Shown here: positions 48,446 to 62,409 of the stretch, one piece after another
Numbering within the stretch: position 1 is the stretch's first letter
Layout: every line of letters starts with the position of its first letter
Assembly (NCBI GenBank): GCA_944548615.1
Contig: CALYMY010000053.1
Location: 186,001 to 250,000 of the forward strand
Origin: Micropterix aruncella
Taxonomy: Eukaryota; Arthropoda; Insecta; Lepidoptera; Micropterigidae
Reading direction: 5' to 3'
DNA length: 64,000 nucleotides
Program-made: the position numbers and the translations under genes
The notes under the pieces: generated by a model
Database searches by the model: none
Told to the model about the DNA's origin: nothing
What the model saw: the letters and a program-made list of their open reading frames with translations, nothing else

Positions 48446-49660
48446 ATTTATTTCGAAAAATGTGATTTTTTCATAACAATTTCTATGTTCAAAATGAAAG
48501 TTTATATAAAAAATTTCAAAATGTCAAAATTTCGAAAATGCCATTTCGTAGAGATTTCAAAGGCCTTCGTTCTGCCCGAACAACGTAACGCGTTTGATTT
48601 ACTCTATCACGGTCTTTTTCGAAAAATGACATTTATTCATAACAATTTCTATGTCCAAAATGAAAGTTTGTATAAAAAATTTCAAAATGTCAAAATTTCG
48701 AAAATGCCATTTCGTAGAGATTTCAAAGGCCTTCGTTCTGTCCGAACACCGTAACGCGTTTTATTTACTCTATCACGGTCTTTTTCGAAAAATGACATTT
48801 ATTCATAACAATTTCTATGTTCAAAATGAAAGTTTATATAAAAAATTTCAAAATGTCAAAATTTCGAAAATGCCATTTCGTAGAGATTTCAAAGGCCTTC
48901 GTTCTGTCCAAACACCGTAACGCGTTTTATTTACTCTATCTCGTTCTTTTGTGAAAAATGTGATTTTTTCATAACAATTTCTATGTTCAAAATGAAAGTT
49001 TATATAAAATATTTCAAAATGTCAAAATTTCGAAAATGCCATTTCGTAGAGTTTTCAAAGGCCTTCGTTCTGTCCGAACACCGTAACGCGTTTGATTTAC
49101 TCTATCACGGTCTTTTTCGAAAAATGACATTTATTCATAACAATTTCTATGTTCAAAATGAAAGTTTGTATAAAAAATTTCAAAATGTCAAAATTTCGAA
49201 AATGCCATTTCGTAGAGATTTCAAAGGCCTTCGTTCTGCCGGAACACCGTAACGCGTTTAATTTACTCTATCACGGTCTTTTTTGAAAAATGTCATTTAT
49301 TCATAACAATTTCTATGTTCAAAATGAAAGTTTATATAAAAAATTTCAAAATGTCAAAATTTCGAAAATGCCATTTCGAAGATAATACCAAGGCCGTCGT
49401 TCTGTCCGAACGCCGTAACGCTATAGGTTTACTCTATCACGATCTTTTTCGAAAAATGTGATTTTTTCATTATAATTTCTATGTTTAAAATGAAATTCTA
49501 TATAAAAATTTTCAAAATGTCAAAATTTCAAAAATGCCATTTTGTAGAGCTTAAGCGGGGTGTCGATCTCTCCAAAGTCCGCAACGCGGTAGGTTTACTC
49601 TATCTCGATTTATTTCGAAAAATGTGATTTTTTCATAACAATTTCTATGTTCAAAATGAA
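48446..49660 (+). repeat. 166-bp array, unit 14 (m1-m7)
   Basis: Standard order. One private change in m6 (gataatacc near 49383 for gagaatacc). Confidence 0.94.
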
Positions 49661-49662
49661 GC

Positions 49663-51328
49663 TTCCCTCGTCGGGAGCCAACCCTGGGTGCAGCAGCCAT
49701 GTCATGGTGGAACTTAGTAATTGCCATCATAATGGAATGCCTATACCAAATTTCACGTCTCTACGGTTGACCGTTGAGGAGTTCCCTCGTCGGGAGCCAA
49801 CCCTGGGTGCAGCAGCCATGTCATGGTGGAACTTAGTAATTGCCATCATAATGGAATGCCTATACCAAATTTCACGTCTCTACGGTTGACCGTTGAGGAG
49901 TTTCCTCGTCGGGAGCCAACCCTGGGTGCAGCAGCGATGTCATGGTGGAACTTAGAAATTGCCATAATAATGGAATGCCTATACCAAATTTCACGTCTCT
50001 ACGGTTGACCGTTGAGGAGTTCCCTCGTCGGGAGCCAACCCTGGGTGCAGCAGCCATGTCATGGTGGAACTTAGAAATTGCCATCATAATGGAATGCCTA
50101 TACCAAATTTCACGTCTCTACGGTTGACCGTTGAGGAGTTCCCTCGTCGGGAGCCAACCCTGGGTGCAGCAGCCATGTCATGGTGGAACTTAGTAATTGC
50201 CATCATAATGGAATGCCTATACCAAATTTCACGTCTCTACGGTTGACCGTTGAGGAGTTCCCTCGTCGGGAGCCAACCCTGGATGCAGCAGCCATGTCAT
50301 GGTGGAACTTAGTAATTGCCATCATAATGGAATGCCTATACCAAATTTCACGTCTCTACGGTTGACCGTTGAGGAGTTTCCTCGTCGGGAGCCAACCCTG
50401 GGTGCAGCAGCGATGTCATGGTGGAACTTAGAAATTGCCATCATAATGGAATGCCTATACCAAATTTCACGTCTCTACGGTTGACCGTTGAGGAGTTCCC
50501 TCGTCGGGAGCCAACCCTGGGTGCAGCAGCCATGTCATGGTGGAACTTAGTAATTGCCATCATAATGGAATGCCTATACCAAATTTCACGTCTCTACGGT
50601 TGACCGTTGAGGAGTTCCCTCGTCGGGAGCCAACCCTGGATGCAGCAGCCATGTCATGGTGGAACTTAGTAATTGCCATCATAATGGAATGCCTATACCA
50701 AATTTCACGTCTCTACGGTTGACCGTTGAGGAGTTTCCTCGTCGGGAGCCAACCCTGGGTGCAGCAGCGATGTCATGGTGGAACTTAGAAATTGCCATCA
50801 TAATGGAATGCCTATACCAAATTTCACGTCTCTACGGTTGACCGTTGAGGAGTTTCCTCGTCGGGAGCCAACCCTGGGTGCAGCAGCGATGTCATGGTGG
50901 AACTTAGAAATTGCCATCATAATGGAATGCCTATACCAAATTTCACGTCTCTACGGTTGACCGTTGAGGAGTTTCCTCGTCGGGAGCCAACCCTGGGTGC
51001 AGCAGCGATGTCATGGTGGAACTTAGAAATTGCCATCATAATGGAATGCCTATACCAAATTTCACGTCTCTACGGTTGACCGTTGAGGAGTTCCCTCGTC
51101 GGGAGCCAACCCTGGGTGCAGCAGCCATGTCATGGTGGAACTTAGTAATTGCCATCATAATGGAATGGCTATAACAAATTTCACGTCTCTAGGGTTGACC
51201 GTTGAGGAGTTCCCTCGTCGGGAGCCAACCCTGGGTGCAGCAGCCATGTCATGGTGGAACTTAGTAATTGCCATCATAATGGAATGCCTATACCAAATTT
51301 CACGTCTCTACGGTTGACCGTTGAGGAG
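49663..51328 (+). repeat. 119-bp array, unit 15 (14 monomers, canonical)
   Basis: Canonical order, no private change noticed. Confidence 0.96.
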
Positions 51329-52057
51329 TTCCCTCGTCCTTGTCACGTACCTCTTTCCGTAGGTTGTTTACTCCTTTTAATTCGTTTAACGCCTCGCGGG
51401 CAATATCTCTGGCTCGTTCCGGTATTTCTTCGAAATTCCGAAACGGCACTTCTATTTCTGTGGTCTCCATATTGTCTCTTCTCGTTGATCAAAGGCACTG
51501 AAAATGAAAATGAAAAAGCACAGATTAAATAGTATTGAAAAGTAATTAAAGAAGAAGAAGAAGACGAGATAAAAAGCAGAAGCAATGAAATGAAAAGCGT
51601 TCTAAAACCCTATCTTTTGACACCTCGCTTGTGTGTATATGATAAAATAAAGAATATAATATTTAATTTATTAAACGAAGCCGCGGGAAAAATACTAAAA
51701 CTCCCTTGGCTCGGATCGCTACTATTGAAAACAAAAATCGTAAAATCGATAAATAAACTTTTGCAAGTATGACGAGGGCTGAAGTTACCATAGAAACAGA
51801 AATCGTTAAATCGATAAATATTCTATTGCGAGTCGGGCCACCGCCCGAGCTCGTTACTATGGAAACAAAACCGTTAAATCGATAAATCAATATACCTATA
51901 CAGATATTAAATCGTCTATAATTCCGTTAATATTAATCAGATTTGAAAATTAAAAGAAGCGTTAGATGCGCAAAGCAAAACTCTATTAGATAATAATAAA
52001 CAGGGAGGACTATAATTGATGCCTTTTAGCGAAATAGCCCTCAAACGTCGGGAGCCA
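51329..52057 (+). repeat. Low-copy spacer, unit 15
   Basis: 729 bp, exon copy 51351-51497, Leu28, ataatattt. Confidence 0.92.
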
Positions 52058-53272
52058 ATTTATTTCGAAAAATGTGATTTTTTCATAACAATTTCTATGT
52101 TCAAAATGAAAGTTTATATAAAAAATTTCAAAATGTCAAAATTTCGAAAATGCCATTTCGTAGAGATTTCAAAGGCCTTCGTTCTGCCCGAACAACGTAA
52201 CGCGTTTGATTTACTCTATCACGGTCTTTTTCGAAAAATGACATTTATTCATAACAATTTCTATGTCCAAAATGAAAGTTTGTATAAAAAATTTCAAAAT
52301 GTCAAAATTTCGAAAATGCCATTTCGTAGAGATTTCAAAGGCCTTCGTTCTGTCCGAACACCGTAACGCGTTTTATTTACTCTATCACGGTCTTTTTCGA
52401 AAAATGACATTTATTCATAACAATTTCTATGTTCAAAATGAAAGTTTATATAAAAAATTTCAAAATGTCAAAATTTCGAAAATGCCATTTCGTAGAGATT
52501 TCAAAGGCCTTCGTTCTGTCCAAACACCGTAACGCGTTTTATTTACTCTATCTCGTTCTTTTGTGAAAAATGTGATTTTTTCATAACAATTTCTATGTTC
52601 AAAATGAAAGTTTATATAAAATATTTCAAAATGTCAAAATTTCGAAAATGCCATTTCGTAGAGTTTTCAAAGGCCTTCGTTCTGTCCGAACACCGTAACG
52701 CGTTTGATTTACTCTATCACGGTCTTTTTCGAAAAATGACATTTATTCATAACAATTTCTATGTTCAAAATGAAAGTTTGTATAAAAAATTTCAAAATGT
52801 CAAAATTTCGAAAATGCCATTTCGTAGAGATTTCAAAGGCCTTCGTTCTGCCGGAACACCGTAACGCGTTTAATTTACTCTATCACGGTCTTTTTTGAAA
52901 AATGTCATTTATTCATAACAATTTCTATGTTCAAAATGAAAGTTTATATAAAAAATTTCAAAATGTCAAAATTTCGAAAATGCCATTTCGAAGAGAATAC
53001 CAAGGCCGTCGTTCTGTCCGAACGCCGTAACGCTATAGGTTTACTCTATCACGATCTTTTTCGAAAAATGTGATTTTTTCATTATAATTTCTATGTTTAA
53101 AATGAAATTCTATATAAAAATTTTCAAAATGTCAAAATTTCAAAAATGCCATTTTGTAGAGCTTAAGCGGGGTGTCGATCTCTCCAAAGTCCGCAACGCG
53201 GTAGGTTTACTCTATCTCGATTTATTTCGAAAAATGTGATTTTTTCATAACAATTTCTATGTTCAAAATGAA
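52058..53272 (+). repeat. 166-bp array, unit 15 (m1-m7)
   Basis: Standard order, no insertion. Confidence 0.94.
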
Positions 53273-53274
53273 GC

Positions 53275-54940
53275 TTCCCTCGTCGGGAGCCAACCCTGGG
53301 TGCAGCAGCCATGTCATGGTGGAACTTAGTAATTGCCATCATAATGGAATGCCTATACCAAATTTCACGTCTCTACGGTTGACCGTTGAGGAGTTCCCTC
53401 GTCGGGAGCCAACCCTGGGTGCAGCAGCCATGTCATGGTGGAACTTAGTAATTGCCATCATAATGGAATGCCTATACCAAATTTCACGTCTCTACGGTTG
53501 ACCGTTGAGGAGTTTCCTCGTCGGGAGCCAACCCTGGGTGCAGCAGCGATGTCATGGTGGAACTTAGAAATTGCCATAATAATGGAATGCCTATACCAAA
53601 TTTCACGTCTCTACGGTTGACCGTTGAGGAGTTCCCTCGTCGGGAGCCAACCCTGGGTGCAGCAGCCATGTCATGGTGGAACTTAGAAATTGCCATCATA
53701 ATGGAATGCCTATACCAAATTTCACGTCTCTACGGTTGACCGTTGAGGAGTTCCCTCGTCGGGAGCCAACCCTGGGTGCAGCAGCCATGTCATGGTGGAA
53801 CTTAGTAATTGCCATCATAATGGAATGCCTATACCAAATTTCACGTCTCTACGGTTGACCGTTGAGGAGTTCCCTCGTCGGGAGCCAACCCTGGATGCAG
53901 CAGCCATGTCATGGTGGAACTTAGTAATTGCCATCATAATGGAATGCCTATACCAAATTTCACGTCTCTACGGTTGACCGTTGAGGAGTTTCCTCGTCGG
54001 GAGCCAACCCTGGGTGCAGCAGCGATGTCATGGTGGAACTTAGAAATTGCCATCATAATGGAATGCCTATACCAAATTTCACGTCTCTACGGTTGACCGT
54101 TGAGGAGTTCCCTCGTCGGGAGCCAACCCTGGGTGCAGCAGCCATGTCATGGTGGAACTTAGTAATTGCCATCATAATGGAATGCCTATACCAAATTTCA
54201 CGTCTCTACGGTTGACCGTTGAGGAGTTCCCTCGTCGGGAGCCAACCCTGGATGCAGCAGCCATGTCATGGTGGAACTTAGTAATTGCCATCATAATGGA
54301 ATGCCTATACCAAATTTCACGTCTCTACGGTTGACCGTTGAGGAGTTTCCTCGTCGGGAGCCAACCCTGGGTGCAGCAGCGATGTCATGGTGGAACTTAG
54401 AAATTGCCATCATAATGGAATGCCTATACCAAATTTCACGTCTCTACGGTTGACCGTTGAGGAGTTTCCTCGTCGGGAGCCAACCCTGGGTGCAGCAGCG
54501 ATGTCATGGTGGAACTTAGAAATTGCCATCATAATGGAATGCCTATACCAAATTTCACGTCTCTACGGTTGACCGTTGAGGAGTTTCCTCGTCGGGAGCC
54601 AACCCTGGGTGCAGCAGCGATGTCATGGTGGAACTTAGAAATTGCCATCATAATGGAATGCCTATACCAAATTTCACGTCTCTACGGTTGACCGTTGAGG
54701 AGTTCCCTCGTCGGGAGCCAACCCTGGGTGCAGCAGCCATGTCATGGTGGAACTTAGTAATTGCCATCATAATGGAATGGCTATAACAAATTTCACGTCT
54801 CTAGGGTTGACCGTTGAGGAGTTCCCTCGTCGGGAGCCAACCCTGGGTGCAGCAGCCATGTCATGGTGGAACTTAGTAATTGCCATCATAATGGAATGCC
54901 TATACCAAATTTCACGTCTCTACGGTTGACCGTTGAGGAG
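53275..54940 (+). repeat. 119-bp array, unit 16 (14 monomers, canonical)
   Basis: Canonical order. It is the counterpart of unit 1 in the 53,041-bp offset duplication but has one more A monomer than unit 1. Confidence 0.96.
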
Positions 54941-55669
54941 TTCCCTCGTCCTTGTCACGTACCTCTTTCCGTAGGTTGTTTACTCCTTTTAATTCGTTTA
55001 ACGCCTCGCGGGCAATATCTCTGGCTCGTTCCGGTATTTCTTCGAAATTCCGAAACGGCACTTCTATTTCTGTGGTCTCCATATTGTCTCTTCTCGTTGA
55101 TCAAAGGCACTGAAAATGAAAATGAAAAAGCACAGATTAAATAGTATTGAAAAGTAATTAAAGAAGAAGAAGAAGACGAGATAAAAAGCAGAAGCAATGA
55201 AATGAAAAGCGTTCTAAAACCCTATCTTTTGACACCTCGCTTGTGTGTATATGATAAAATAAAGAATATAATATTTAATTTATTAAACGAAGCCGCGGGA
55301 AAAATACTAAAACTCCCTTGGCTCGGATCGCTACTATTGAAAACAAAAATCGTAAAATCGATAAATAAACTTTTGCAAGTATGACGAGGGCTGAAGTTAC
55401 CATAGAAACAGAAATCGTTAAATCGATAAATATTCTATTGCGAGTCGGGCCACCGCCCGAGCTCGTTACTATGGAAACAAAACCGTTAAATCGATAAATC
55501 AATATACCTATACAGATATTAAATCGTCTATAATTCCGTTAATATTAATCAGATTTGAAAATTAAAAGAAGCGTTAGATGCGCAAAGCAAAACTCTATTA
55601 GATAATAATAAACAGGGAGGACTATAATTGATGCCTTTTAGCGAAATAGCCCTCAAACGTCGGGAGCCA
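54941..55669 (+). repeat. Low-copy spacer, unit 16
   Basis: 729 bp, exon copy 54963-55109, Leu28, ataatattt, matching its counterpart in unit 1. Confidence 0.92.
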
Positions 55670-56884
55670 ATTTATTTCGAAAAATGTGATTTTTTCATAA
55701 CAATTTCTATGTTCAAAATGAAAGTTTATATAAAAAATTTCAAAATGTCAAAATTTCGAAAATGCCATTTCGTAGAGATTTCAAAGGCCTTCGTTCTGCC
55801 CGAACAACGTAACGCGTTTGATTTACTCTATCACGGTCTTTTTCGAAAAATGACATTTATTCATAACAATTTCTATGTCCAAAATGAAAGTTTGTATAAA
55901 AAATTTCAAAATGTCAAAATTTCGAAAATGCCATTTCGTAGAGATTTCAAAGGCCTTCGTTCTGTCCGAACACCGTAACGCGTTTTATTTACTCTATCAC
56001 GGTCTTTTTCGAAAAATGACATTTATTCATAACAATTTCTATGTTCAAAATGAAAGTTTATATAAAAAATTTCAAAATGTCAAAATTTCGAAAATGCCAT
56101 TTCGTAGAGATTTCAAAGGCCTTCGTTCTGTCCAAACACCGTAACGCGTTTTATTTACTCTATCTCGTTCTTTTGTGAAAAATGTGATTTTTTCATAACA
56201 ATTTCTATGTTCAAAATGAAAGTTTATATAAAATATTTCAAAATGTCAAAATTTCGAAAATGCCATTTCGTAGAGTTTTCAAAGGCCTTCGTTCTGTCCG
56301 AACACCGTAACGCGTTTGATTTACTCTATCACGGTCTTTTTCGAAAAATGACATTTATTCATAACAATTTCTATGTTCAAAATGAAAGTTTGTATAAAAA
56401 ATTTCAAAATGTCAAAATTTCGAAAATGCCATTTCGTAGAGATTTCAAAGGCCTTCGTTCTGCCGGAACACCGTAACGCGTTTAATTTACTCTATCACGG
56501 TCTTTTTTGAAAAATGTCATTTATTCATAACAATTTCTATGTTCAAAATGAAAGTTTATATAAAAAATTTCAAAATGTCAAAATTTCGAAAATGCCATTT
56601 CGAAGAGAATACCAAGGCCGTCGTTCTGTCCGAACGCCGTAACGCTATAGGTTTACTCTATCACGATCTTTTTCGAAAAATGTGATTTTTTCATTATAAT
56701 TTCTATGTTTAAAATGAAATTCTATATAAAAATTTTCAAAATGTCAAAATTTCAAAAATGCCATTTTGTAGAGCTTAAGCGGGGTGTCGATCTCTCCAAA
56801 GTCCGCAACGCGGTAGGTTTACTCTATCTCGATTTATTTCGAAAAATGTGATTTTTTCATAACAATTTCTATGTTCAAAATGAA
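55670..56884 (+). repeat. 166-bp array, unit 16 (m1-m7)
   Basis: Standard order without the 4-bp insertion, like unit 1. Confidence 0.94.
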
Positions 56885-56886
56885 GC

Positions 56887-58076
56887 TTCCCTCGTCGGGA
56901 GCCAACCCTGGGTGCAGCAGCCATGTCATGGTGGAACTTAGTAATTGCCATCATAATGGAATGCCTATACCAAATTTCACGTCTCTACGGTTGACCGTTG
57001 AGGAGTTCCCTCGTCGGGAGCCAACCCTGGGTGCAGCAGCCATGTCATGGTGGAACTTAGTAATTGCCATCATAATGGAATGCCTATACCAAATTTCACG
57101 TCTCTACGGTTGACCGTTGAGGAGTTTCCTCGTCGGGAGCCAACCCTGGGTGCAGCAGCGATGTCATGGTGGAACTTAGAAATTGCCATAATAATGGAAT
57201 GCCTATACCAAATTTCACGTCTCTACGGTTGACCGTTGAGGAGTTCCCTCGTCGGGAGCCAACCCTGGGTGCAGCAGCCATGTCATGGTGAAACTTAGAA
57301 ATTGCCATCATAATGGAATGCCTATACCAAATTTCACGTCTCTACGGTTGACCGTTGAGGAGTTCCCTCGTCGGGAGCCAACCCTGGGTGCAGCAGCCAT
57401 GTCATGGTGGAACTTAGTAATTGCCATCATAATGGAATGCCTATACCAAATTTCACGTCTCTACGGTTGACCGTTGAGGAGTTCCCTCGTCGGGAGCCAA
57501 CCCTGGATGCAGCAGCCATGTCATGGTGGAACTTAGTAATTGCCATCATAATGGAATGCCTATACCAAATTTCACGTCTCTACGGTTGACCGTTGAGGAG
57601 TTTCCTCGTCGGGAGCCAACCCTGGGTGCAGCAGCGATGTCATGGTGGAACTTAGAAATTGCCATCATAATGGAATGCCTATACCAAATTTCACGTCTCT
57701 ACGGTTGACCGTTGAGGAGTTTCCTCGTCGGGAGCCAACCCTGGGTGCAGCAGCGATGTCATGGTGGAACTTAGAAATTGCCATCATAATGGAATGCCTA
57801 TACCAAATTTCACGTCTCTACGGTTGACCGTTGAGGAGTTCCCTCGTCGGGAGCCAACCCTGGGTGCAGCAGCCATGTCATGGTGGAACTTAGTAATTGC
57901 CATCATAATGGAATGGCTATAACAAATTTCACGTCTCTAGGGTTGACCGTTGAGGAGTTCCCTCGTCGGGAGCCAACCCTGGGTGCAGCAGCCATGTCAT
58001 GGTGGAACTTAGTAATTGCCGTCATAATGGAATGCCTATACCAAATTTCACGTCTCTACGGTTGACCGTTGAGGAG
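56887..58076 (+). repeat. 119-bp array, unit 17 (10 monomers)
   Basis: Same ten-monomer order as unit 2, including its two rare variants (catggtgaaactt near 57290 and gccgtcataatgg near 58021). Confidence 0.96.
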
Positions 58077-58805
58077 TTCCCTCGTCCTTGTCACGTACCT
58101 CTTTCCGTAGGTTGTTTACTCCTTTTAATTCGTTTAACGCCTCGCGGGCAATATCTCTGGCTCGTTCCGGTATTTCTTCGAAATTCCGAAACGGCACTTC
58201 TATTTCTGTGGTCTCCATATTGTCTCTTCTCGTTGATCAAAGGCACTGAAAATGAAAATGAAAAAGCACAGATTAAATAGTATTGAAAAGTAATTAAAGA
58301 AGAAGAAGAAGACGAGATAAAAAGCAGAAGCAATGAAATGAAAAGCGTTCTAAAACCCTATCTTTTGACACCTCGCTTGTGTGTATATGATAAAATAAAG
58401 AATATAAAATTTAATTTATTAAACGAAGCCGCGGGAAAAATACTAAAACTCCCTTGGCTCGGATCGCTACTATTGAAAACAAAAATCGTAAAATCGATTA
58501 ATAAACTTTTGCAAGTATGACGAGGGCTGAAGTTACCATAGAAACAGAAATCGTTAAATCGATAAATATTCTATTGCGAGTCGGGCCACCGCCCGAGCTC
58601 GTTACTATGGAAACAAAACCGTTAAATCGATAAATCAATATACCTATACAGATATTAAATCGTCTATAATTCCGTTAATATTAATCAGATTTGAAAATTA
58701 AAAGAAGCGTTAGATGCGCAAAGCAAAACTCTATTAGATAATAATAAACAGGGAGGACTATAATTGATGCCTTTTAGCGAAATAGCCCTCAAACGTCGGG
58801 AGCCA
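58077..58805 (+). repeat. Low-copy spacer, unit 17
   Basis: 729 bp, exon copy 58099-58245. State ataaaattt, unlike unit 2. A private change near 58499 (tcgattaat) alters the first ATCGATAAAT core and puts a stop in the long minus-strand frame across the three short repeats. Confidence 0.92.
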
Positions 58806-60024
58806 ATTTATTTCGAAAAATGTGATTTTTTCATAACAATTTCTATGTTCAAAATGAAAGTTTATATAAAAAATTTCAAAATGTCAAAATTTCGAAAATG
58901 CCATTTCGTAGAGATTTCAAAGGCCTTCGTTCTGCCCGAACAACGTAACGCGTTTGATTTACTCTATCACGGTCTTTTTCGAAAAATGACATTTATTCAT
59001 AACAATTTCTATGTCCAAAATGAAAGTTTGTATAAAAAATTTCAAAATGTCAAAATTTCGAAAATGCCATTTCGTAGAGATTTCAAAGGCCTTCGTTCTG
59101 TCCGAACACCGTAACGCGTTTTATTTACTCTATCACGGTCTTTTTCGAAAAATGACATTTACATATTCATAACAATTTCTATGTTCAAAATGAAAGTTTA
59201 TATAAAAAATTTCAAAATGTCAAAATTTCGAAAATGCCATTTCGTAGAGATTTCAAAGGCCTTCGTTCTGTCCAAACACCGTAACGCGTTTTATTTACTC
59301 TATCTCGTTCTTTTGTGAAAAATGTGATTTTTTCATAACAATTTCTATGTTCAAAATGAAAGTTTATATAAAATATTTCAAAATGTCAAAATTTCGAAAA
59401 TGCCATTTCGTAGAGTTTTCAAAGGCCTTCGTTCTGTCCGAACACCGTAACGCGTTTGATTTACTCTATCACGGTCTTTTTCGAAAAATGACATTTATTC
59501 ATAACAATTTCTATGTTCAAAATGAAAGTTTGTATAAAAAATTTCAAAATGTCAAAATTTCGAAAATGCCATTTCGTAGAGATTTCAAAGGCCTTCGTTC
59601 TGCCGGAACACCGTAACGCGTTTAATTTACTCTATCACGGTCTTTTTTGAAAAATGTCATTTATTCATAACAATTTCTATGTTCAAAATGAAAGTTTATA
59701 TAAAAAATTTCAAAATGTCAAAATTTCGAAAATGCCATTTCGAAGAGAATACCAAGGCCGTCGTTCTGTCCGAACGCCGTAACGCTATAGGTTTACTCTA
59801 TCACGATCTTTTTCGAAAAATGTGATTTTTTCATTATAATTTCTATGTTTAAAATGAAATTCTATATAAAAATTTTCAAAATGTCAAAATTTCAAAAATG
59901 CCATTTTGTAGAGCTTAAGCGGGGTGTCGATCTCTCCAAAGTCCGCAACGCGGTAGGTTTACTCTATCTCGATTTATTTCGAAAAATGTGATTTTTTCAT
60001 AACAATTTCTATGTTCAAAATGAA
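58806..60024 (+). repeat. 166-bp array, unit 17 (m1-m7, +4 bp)
   Basis: Standard order with the 4-bp insertion at 59162-59165, as in unit 2. m2 has tgtccgaacacc, unlike unit 2. Confidence 0.94.
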
Positions 60025-60026
60025 GC

Positions 60027-61692
60027 TTCCCTCGTCGGGAGCCAACCCTGGGTGCAGCAGCCATGTCATGGTGGAACTTAGTAATTGCCATCATAATGGA
60101 ATGCCTATACCAAATTTCACGTCTCTACGGTTGACCGTTGAGGAGTTCCCTCGTCGGGAGCCAACCCTGGGTGCAGCAGCCATGTCATGGTGGAACTTAG
60201 TAATTGCCATCATAATGGAATGCCTATACCAAATTTCACGTCTCTACGGTTGACCGTTGAGGAGTTTCCTCGTCGGGAGCCAACCCTGGGTGCAGCAGCG
60301 ATGTCATGGTGGAACTTAGAAATTGCCATAATAATGGAATGCCTATACCAAATTTCACGTCTCTACGGTTGACCGTTGAGGAGTTCCCTCGTCGGGAGCC
60401 AACCCTGGGTGCAGCAGCCATGTCATGGTGGAACTTAGAAATTGCCATCATAATGGAATGCCTATACCAAATTTCACGTCTCTACGGTTGACCGTTGAGG
60501 AGTTCCCTCGTCGGGAGCCAACCCTGGGTGCAGCAGCCATGTCATGGTGGAACTTAGTAATTGCCATCATAATGGAATGCCTATACCAAATTTCACGTCT
60601 CTACGGTTGACCGTTGAGGAGTTCCCTCGTCGGGAGCCAACCCTGGATGCAGCAGCCATGTCATGGTGGAACTTAGTAATTGCCATCATAATGGAATGCC
60701 TATACCAAATTTCACGTCTCTACGGTTGACCGTTGAGGAGTTTCCTCGTCGGGAGCCAACCCTGGGTGCAGCAGCGATGTCATGGTGGAACTTAGAAATT
60801 GCCATCATAATGGAATGCCTATACCAAATTTCACGTCTCTACGGTTGACCGTTGAGGAGTTCCCTCGTCGGGAGCCAACCCTGGGTGCAGCAGCCATGTC
60901 ATGGTGGAACTTAGTAATTGCCATCATAATGGAATGCCTATACCAAATTTCACGTCTCTACGGTTGACCGTTGAGGAGTTCCCTCGTCGGGAGCCAACCC
61001 TGGATGCAGCAGCCATGTCATGGTGGAACTTAGTAATTGCCATCATAATGGAATGCCTATACCAAATTTCACGTCTCTACGGTTGACCGTTGAGGAGTTT
61101 CCTCGTCGGGAGCCAACCCTGGGTGCAGCAGCGATGTCATGGTGGAACTTAGAAATTGCCATCATAATGGAATGCCTATACCAAATTTCACGTCTCTACG
61201 GTTGACCGTTGAGGAGTTTCCTCGTCGGGAGCCAACCCTGGGTGCAGCAGCGATGTCATGGTGGAACTTAGAAATTGCCATCATAATGGAATGCCTATAC
61301 CAAATTTCACGTCTCTACGGTTGACCGTTGAGGAGTTTCCTCGTCGGGAGCCAACCCTGGGTGCAGCAGCGATGTCATGGTGGAACTTAGAAATTGCCAT
61401 CATAATGGAATGCCTATACCAAATTTCACGTCTCTACGGTTGACCGTTGAGGAGTTCCCTCGTCGGGAGCCAACCCTGGGTGCAGCAGCCATGTCATGGT
61501 GGAACTTAGTAATTGCCATCATAATGGAATGGCTATAACAAATTTCACGTCTCTAGGGTTGACCGTTGAGGAGTTCCCTCGTCGGGAGCCAACCCTGGGT
61601 GCAGCAGCCATGTCATGGTGGAACTTAGTAATTGCCATCATAATGGAATGCCTATACCAAATTTCACGTCTCTACGGTTGACCGTTGAGGAG
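60027..61692 (+). repeat. 119-bp array, unit 18 (14 monomers, canonical)
   Basis: Canonical order, counterpart of unit 3. Confidence 0.96.
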
Positions 61693-62409
61693 TTCCCTCG
61701 TCCTTGTCACGTACCTCTTTCCGTAGGTTGTTTACTCCTTTTAATTCGCGGGCAATATCTCTGGCTCGTTCCGGTATTTCTTCGAAATTCCGAAACGGCA
61801 CTTCTATTTCTGTGGTCTCCATATTGTCTCTTCTCGTTGATCAAAGGCACTGAAAATGAAAATGAAAAAGCACAGATTAAATAGTATTGAAAAGTAATTA
61901 AAGAAGAAGAAGAAGACGAGATAAAAAGCAGAAGCAATGAAATGAAAAGCGTTCTAAAACCCTATCTTTTGACACCTCGCTTGTGTGTATATGATAAAAT
62001 AAAGAATATAAAATTTAATTTATTAAACGAAGCCGCGGGAAAAATACTAAAACTCCCTTGGCTCGGATCGCTACTATTGAAAACAAAAATCGTAAAATCG
62101 ATAAATAAACTTTTGCAAGTATGACGAGGGCTGAAGTTACCATAGAAACAGAAATCGTTAAATCGATAAATATTCTATTGCGAGTCGGGCCACCGCCCGA
62201 GCTCGTTACTATGGAAACAAAACCGTTAAATCGATAAATCAATATACCTATACAGATATTAAATCGTCTATAATTCCGTTAATATTAATCAGATTTGAAA
62301 ATTAAAAGAAGCGTTAGATGCGCAAAGCAAAACTCTATTAGATAATAATAAACAGGGAGGACTATAATTGATGCCTTTTAGCGAAATAGCCCTCAAACGT
62401 CGGGAGCCA
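61693..62409 (+). repeat. Low-copy spacer, unit 18 (12-bp deletion)
   Basis: 717 bp with the same exon deletion as unit 3 (exon 61715-61849), consistent with common descent of the two blocks. Confidence 0.92.
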
